In this document: positions 59,980-64,000 of the stretch, in pieces
Position numbering within the stretch: the first letter of the stretch is position 1
How the letters are laid out: each line of letters starts with the position of its first letter
Origin: Varanus komodoensis
Lineage: Eukaryota > Chordata > Lepidosauria > Squamata > Varanidae
Length of the DNA stretch: 64,000 bases
Assembly (NCBI RefSeq): GCF_004798865.1
Contig: NW_025335761.1
Location: 21,182,429 to 21,246,428 of the forward strand
Reading direction: 5' to 3'
Made by a program: the position numbers and the translations under genes
Notes under the pieces: model-generated
Database searches by the model: none
Seen by the model: the letters and a program-made list of their open reading frames with translations, nothing else
Told to the model about the DNA's origin: nothing

Positions 59980-62900
59980 GCAAGTTTAAAGTTCCCATAC
60001 TTAAAAAGCATTTGTGTCTGAGTGGTGGCAGTTCCATTTCACAATCATGATTACCCTTACTTGGCTTCATGAACAAGCCACAGAAAGCAAAAAGCAAACA
60101 AACCAAACCAAGCTGCAGTTTCAGCAGTATTTTCTCAAAGATATTTGCTAGCACTACCATAATGGTTAAATAATGTAATCCATTTCCCTTGTTGTTTAAT
60201 CAGATGGTCTGGTTAACTCCTATGCTTAACTGTTCTCAAAACAGAAGGCACCAGTTTGATTCGTATTTTTTCATTTTCAGACATATTCACCACTCAGGCA
60301 CTACCAAGTCACATTAATTGCATCTCTTCCTGTAGTAAGATGGAGTCAACATGTCATTACATATGCTGATCCTACTTGCATAAAATGTTAGAAATTATTT
60401 TTAGAAAAAAGTGCAGTGTTAGATGTGATATGGAACAATAATGCACAAGATCTCACTTTTTATATTAGAATCAGAGGAACATTTTTACAGTCATATGCCC
60501 CTTTATACATGTATTATATAGGCCAGATAATGCCGATATATTTACTTCTACCTAGCAATAGGGGATGGAATTCAAGGTTAAATGAAGAAAACTGCTGAGG
60601 AAAGCCTTTCACATCACCTCTCCTGGCACTGCAGTCCCAGGCTGCATCTCCCTAGTGGCTGCTTTGATATAAAATGTAAAGGGACTATGAGAGTTCTTGA
60701 TTGATCCCCTGTATTTTATCTAGTTTAAAATGAACATGTGAGATGATTGTGGATTTTTCAGCCACAAATTTATGTTCTTTCCTGCTTAATCAGTGGGCAC
60801 ACTGTTTCATGTTTTCCTCCTGTTGAAAACTGTTTGTTGGCTGTGTACAAAACCAAGTACATAATGACATAACAATTCACAGGTTTTCTTGCCCACTTGC
60901 TGTTTCTCATTTACACCCAGATCTCATTATAAACCAAAGACGCCCTAGAGTTTTAACCCATTTTTAAAAGACTGGTTTGTTTCTCCTTGAACAATTCAGA
61001 GTTCTAGGTTTATCCCAGAACTAGGAACAGAATATTTCAGTGTTGTTTTGTAATCCAGATGCACAGTTGAAGCTGGTGTGAAACAGAGCACTCACTCCTT
61101 TGTGGCCAACAGTTCATGAAACATCTTTACTTCTGAACAAATGTCTGATTCAAATATATGAATCAGAATGGTCCAAAGAGGAAAACGGTAAAATCTACTG
61201 TGCATTGGTAAATACTATATAGAATCTGTTTTCCTTCAGGATGTGGGTTACTGTCCACCTTTATAGCATGGTATTAGGAATCCAATTTCAAACAGTTAAT
61301 TCTCCAAAAGTTGTAATTCTACTGCCCCCGTAGAAATAACTTGTAAAAATATTAATTGTGTCCCAAATCCAGTGTGTCTTTTTGCATATTCAAAAAACTT
61401 CATATTACTACTTCAATATGGCATCTGGTAATGGTGTTTGCAGAATTTGTAAGAAGAAACCAGTGGAATTGAGGAAGGGAGAGTCTTGATACAGGAAACC
61501 TATTAAAATATCATACTAATATTGGATACAGCCCTTTCTAAAGAAATCCAACAAAATCTGAGGCCTTTTTTTGCAGAGAAGCAGACTATTCAAAAGAAAA
61601 TAGTTTTACTAGTACTAATCTTTCAAGATTCTAGGTGCAAGTCTTCAGTTAAAAAAACAAAACCCAACTGCTCCCCTTTTAATTAAAAAAATAGGATTAA
61701 TTTTGAGGCCTAATAATTTTCAAAGAATCTTTTTCTCTAGTGATATATAGATATTAGTGCATGTGCGTGTGTGTGCATGTGCATATGTGTAAACTGAAAA
61801 TTCTGTTATTTGAACCAAAAAATAGGTTACAAATGAAATTTCTCTGTTTTAAAGCTTTTGTCCAAAATGAACATATGGACGCTTGATGTTTGGTTTGGGG
61901 TAATAATTTGTCTTAGTTCCAAGTCTTGGTCCTGTATTTCAAATTCCTGACAATTTTAGTGAAATTGGTCTTGAGGCTTTTAGAATTAGGCCTTGAAAAA
62001 AACCGGTTGATGTAACCCAGCAGCTTTCAAATCCTTCTCATGAACCAATTGAAAATTGCTGGGGGTCTCAGTGGACCACTTTGGTTCTACCACTCAAAGC
62101 ATGTAGCTCATATTTTAACCTTTTTCTTCAGCACCTGTATCATTGTCAGACCCAGCGCCATGTTGTGAAAATCATGTGCTCTAGCCTAGGCTGCTGAGAG
62201 AGGCACTTTGAATTGGTTTTTTAAAAGAGAAAAATTAACAGGACACTGATATAGTTTATGGTGAAAATGATTGGGCCTTGTAAGTCTTTTAAGTAATCTT
62301 TTCCAAGGCAAAACAGCCTGACTCTTCACCTGAAATAATAGATCTAGTGCAGGGGCTATATAGAGAGATTCTTCATTTTCCATAATCATTTCTGTAGGCC
62401 ACCTGAGAGCCGCTAATTGGAGCCTGGGTATTTCAGTCCAGGTATACAAATGTAACTGATAAAAGCCAATGATGTTCAACTGCTCTGCACTGTCTGGACC
62501 CACATTTTGGCTGTTCATTAGAGCAGGTGCTGTGACAGCATCACTGGTTCACAGCTTTCTTCAGTAATCAGGGAAAATGGGTGCATTGCATCCAGGATGC
62601 CCTGGAGATTGTTTCTTCTTCATGGAAAAGAAAGCTTAGTTTGACTAACATTTGATAATTTTCTATAGGATGAAATGCTTAGGAGAAGTGTATGAATTGT
62701 TAGTTGGTGACCAAAGTATATTTTCTGTGAGTGCTGCTTTTAAAAACAATGCTCTTAAAGCATTTACAGGAGCTGAGGACTGTAACAAAAGCTGCAAGCC
62801 TGTACTCTTTTCCTTAAAAATAATCTCAGTGGGTCCAGTGGTACTTAGTTCTGGTAAATCTGTAAAGAATTGCAGTGTAAATACAGCTTCTTGTTTTTAC

Positions 62901-63780
62901 CACGTATTGACATTCCTATACATTGAGAATTTTGATAGAGTGGATGAATTTGCATTCCATGGCAACCCATCCTGCAAACAAGCTATTAAGTAGTGCAGGT
63001 TGTTCATGGAACAGCCTATGGTGGGTCTATCAAACAATTAGGCTCATTGTGGGTTGTCCCTCAGTCCTTCCTCCTGGGTCCTCCACTTCATATTCAATGG
63101 GGCTTGGGGTCTTCCCCCTGCTGCAGTTATGACCCATTTTATGTTCACCACGACCTTTCCCCCTTTTATCCTTTCTTTTTTGGAGATCACAAAAGAAGGA
63201 AGCATGATACCTTTAAATTATTTTTAAGCACAAGGAAACGTAATTCAAAAAATCAGTCGGTCTTGCATAACTAAAGAGGGATGGGGGTTTGCAGTGGGCA
63301 GGTTTGCCTGGGCAAAGCCCTTGGATGTGCCTGCTGTCAATGTGCAATAAGTCCAAGCATGCATATTGACTTAGACAAGCTCTAAAAGGCCATTTTGACT
63401 TAAAGCTCTCTTGGCTGCTCACCTTTTGAGAGTTGTCAAGGGAAAGCAAAGCTGCTTGCTATACTTCATGTAAGGGGGTAAGAAGCAGATAATCCCCTTC
63501 ACAGCAAGATCCTCTAGTTTCTTGGTTGGACCCAACTTGTTATCAGTGTCCTGTACCATTTCCACCCTTTTCTGCAAGTCTAGGTACTTGGGAAAGGGAA
63601 AAGTCCAAGTCACATTTTTTATGGGAGTATGGGCTCCTGACAAACTGTCAAGTTGCAAGCTTCCTTTTAAAGCAGAATTTTGACAGAGCTAATCATGGCT
63701 TCCCATTTTAGACTCCTGCATATGTGCATATCTGCATTTGTGTGAAGCTGGTAGTTTTTAAAAAATAATAAAAATATCCA
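59980..63780 (+). other. RMDN3 3' untranslated and downstream sequence
   Basis: AT-rich sequence with few recognisable repeats follows the stop codon. The first canonical AATAAA I find is at 63,767. Weaker ATTAAA hexamers occur at 61,502 and 61,682. Either the 3' UTR is long or a variant signal is used. A TG/CA-rich run lies at 61,757-61,790. No RAD51 exon is recognised on the minus strand, although that gene would be expected to converge here. Confidence 0.4.
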
Positions 63781-64000
63781 CACAAACTTATTGCACCTTG
63801 AAAAGGAGTGGCAAATCAGTGAAAGCTTCTCTAATTTCTGCTTGGGTGCTTTGCAAGAGCTGTTAACCTCAGAGATGGTGAAAAACAATTTCTGCCCAAA
63901 GAGGCAGAAAGTTTCAGTCAGAATCAAAGGGCTTGTGATTGCAGCAGAGGATCCTGATCCAGTGATAGAAGCTCTGCCATGCATTGGCAGTTATCATTTG

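Noticed and set aside
62030-62110. hAT-like left end (CAGCAGCTTTCAAATCC)
   Set aside because: No right end or target duplication is visible and the terminus matches poorly.
62186-62518. 110-codon minus-strand open frame beginning with ATG
   Set aside because: No recognisable motif, no sign of RAD51, and no promoter or splice context. Likely chance, or an old unrecognised repeat.
1-64000. CRISPR arrays, operons, prokaryotic promoters or rRNA genes
   Set aside because: None seen. The spliced vertebrate genes and reptile repeats make such features unexpected.

Overview
The window looks like nuclear DNA of a squamate reptile (lizard or snake). Two vertebrate genes with canonical GT-AG introns lie in AT-rich sequence crowded with BovB (RTE), CR1 and L2-type LINE fragments, tRNA-derived SINEs, small hAT elements and one mariner. 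BovB together with reptile-style CR1, L2 and SINE copies is the reason for 'squamate'. The species cannot be read from the sequence.

Layout. 1-11,430: the 5' part of GCHFR (GTP cyclohydrolase I feedback regulator, GFRP) on the minus strand. Exon 1 (residues 1-12) and exon 2 (residues 13-44) are clear. The last exon is not found and must lie beyond the left edge. 11,330-11,760: its CpG-rich promoter, with a CCAAT box and a CACGTG E-box. 11,760-21,780: about 10 kb between two divergent promoters, holding only repeats: SINEs, a tRNA-Glu-like relic and an L2 copy split by an LTR-like insertion. 21,780-22,760: a second CpG island with a consensus NRF-1 site, the presumed RMDN3 promoter and non-coding exon 1. 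23,952-59,979: RMDN3 (regulator of microtubule dynamics 3, PTPIP51) on the plus strand. Twelve coding exons join in frame to a 471-residue protein with an N-terminal membrane anchor, a coiled coil, an FFAT-like motif and a TPR-type C-terminal half. 59,980-64,000: 3' untranslated and downstream sequence.

The head-to-head order GCHFR-RMDN3 matches the arrangement I recall from human chromosome 15, where RAD51 follows RMDN3 tail to tail. No RAD51 exon is seen before the right edge. The two genes work in unrelated processes: feedback control of tetrahydrobiopterin synthesis, and ER-mitochondria tethering with lipid and calcium exchange.

The best-preserved mobile element is a complete but inactivated 1,295-bp mariner in RMDN3 intron 12 (55,526-56,820), with matching terminal inverted repeats and a TA target duplication. 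Three small hAT-type elements have recognisable 8-bp target duplications. I found no clearly new biological system. The most checkable oddities are the mariner, an upstream ATG overlapping the RMDN3 start, a tRNA-Glu relic, a fold-back element, and an unrecognised 495-bp open frame in intron 11.
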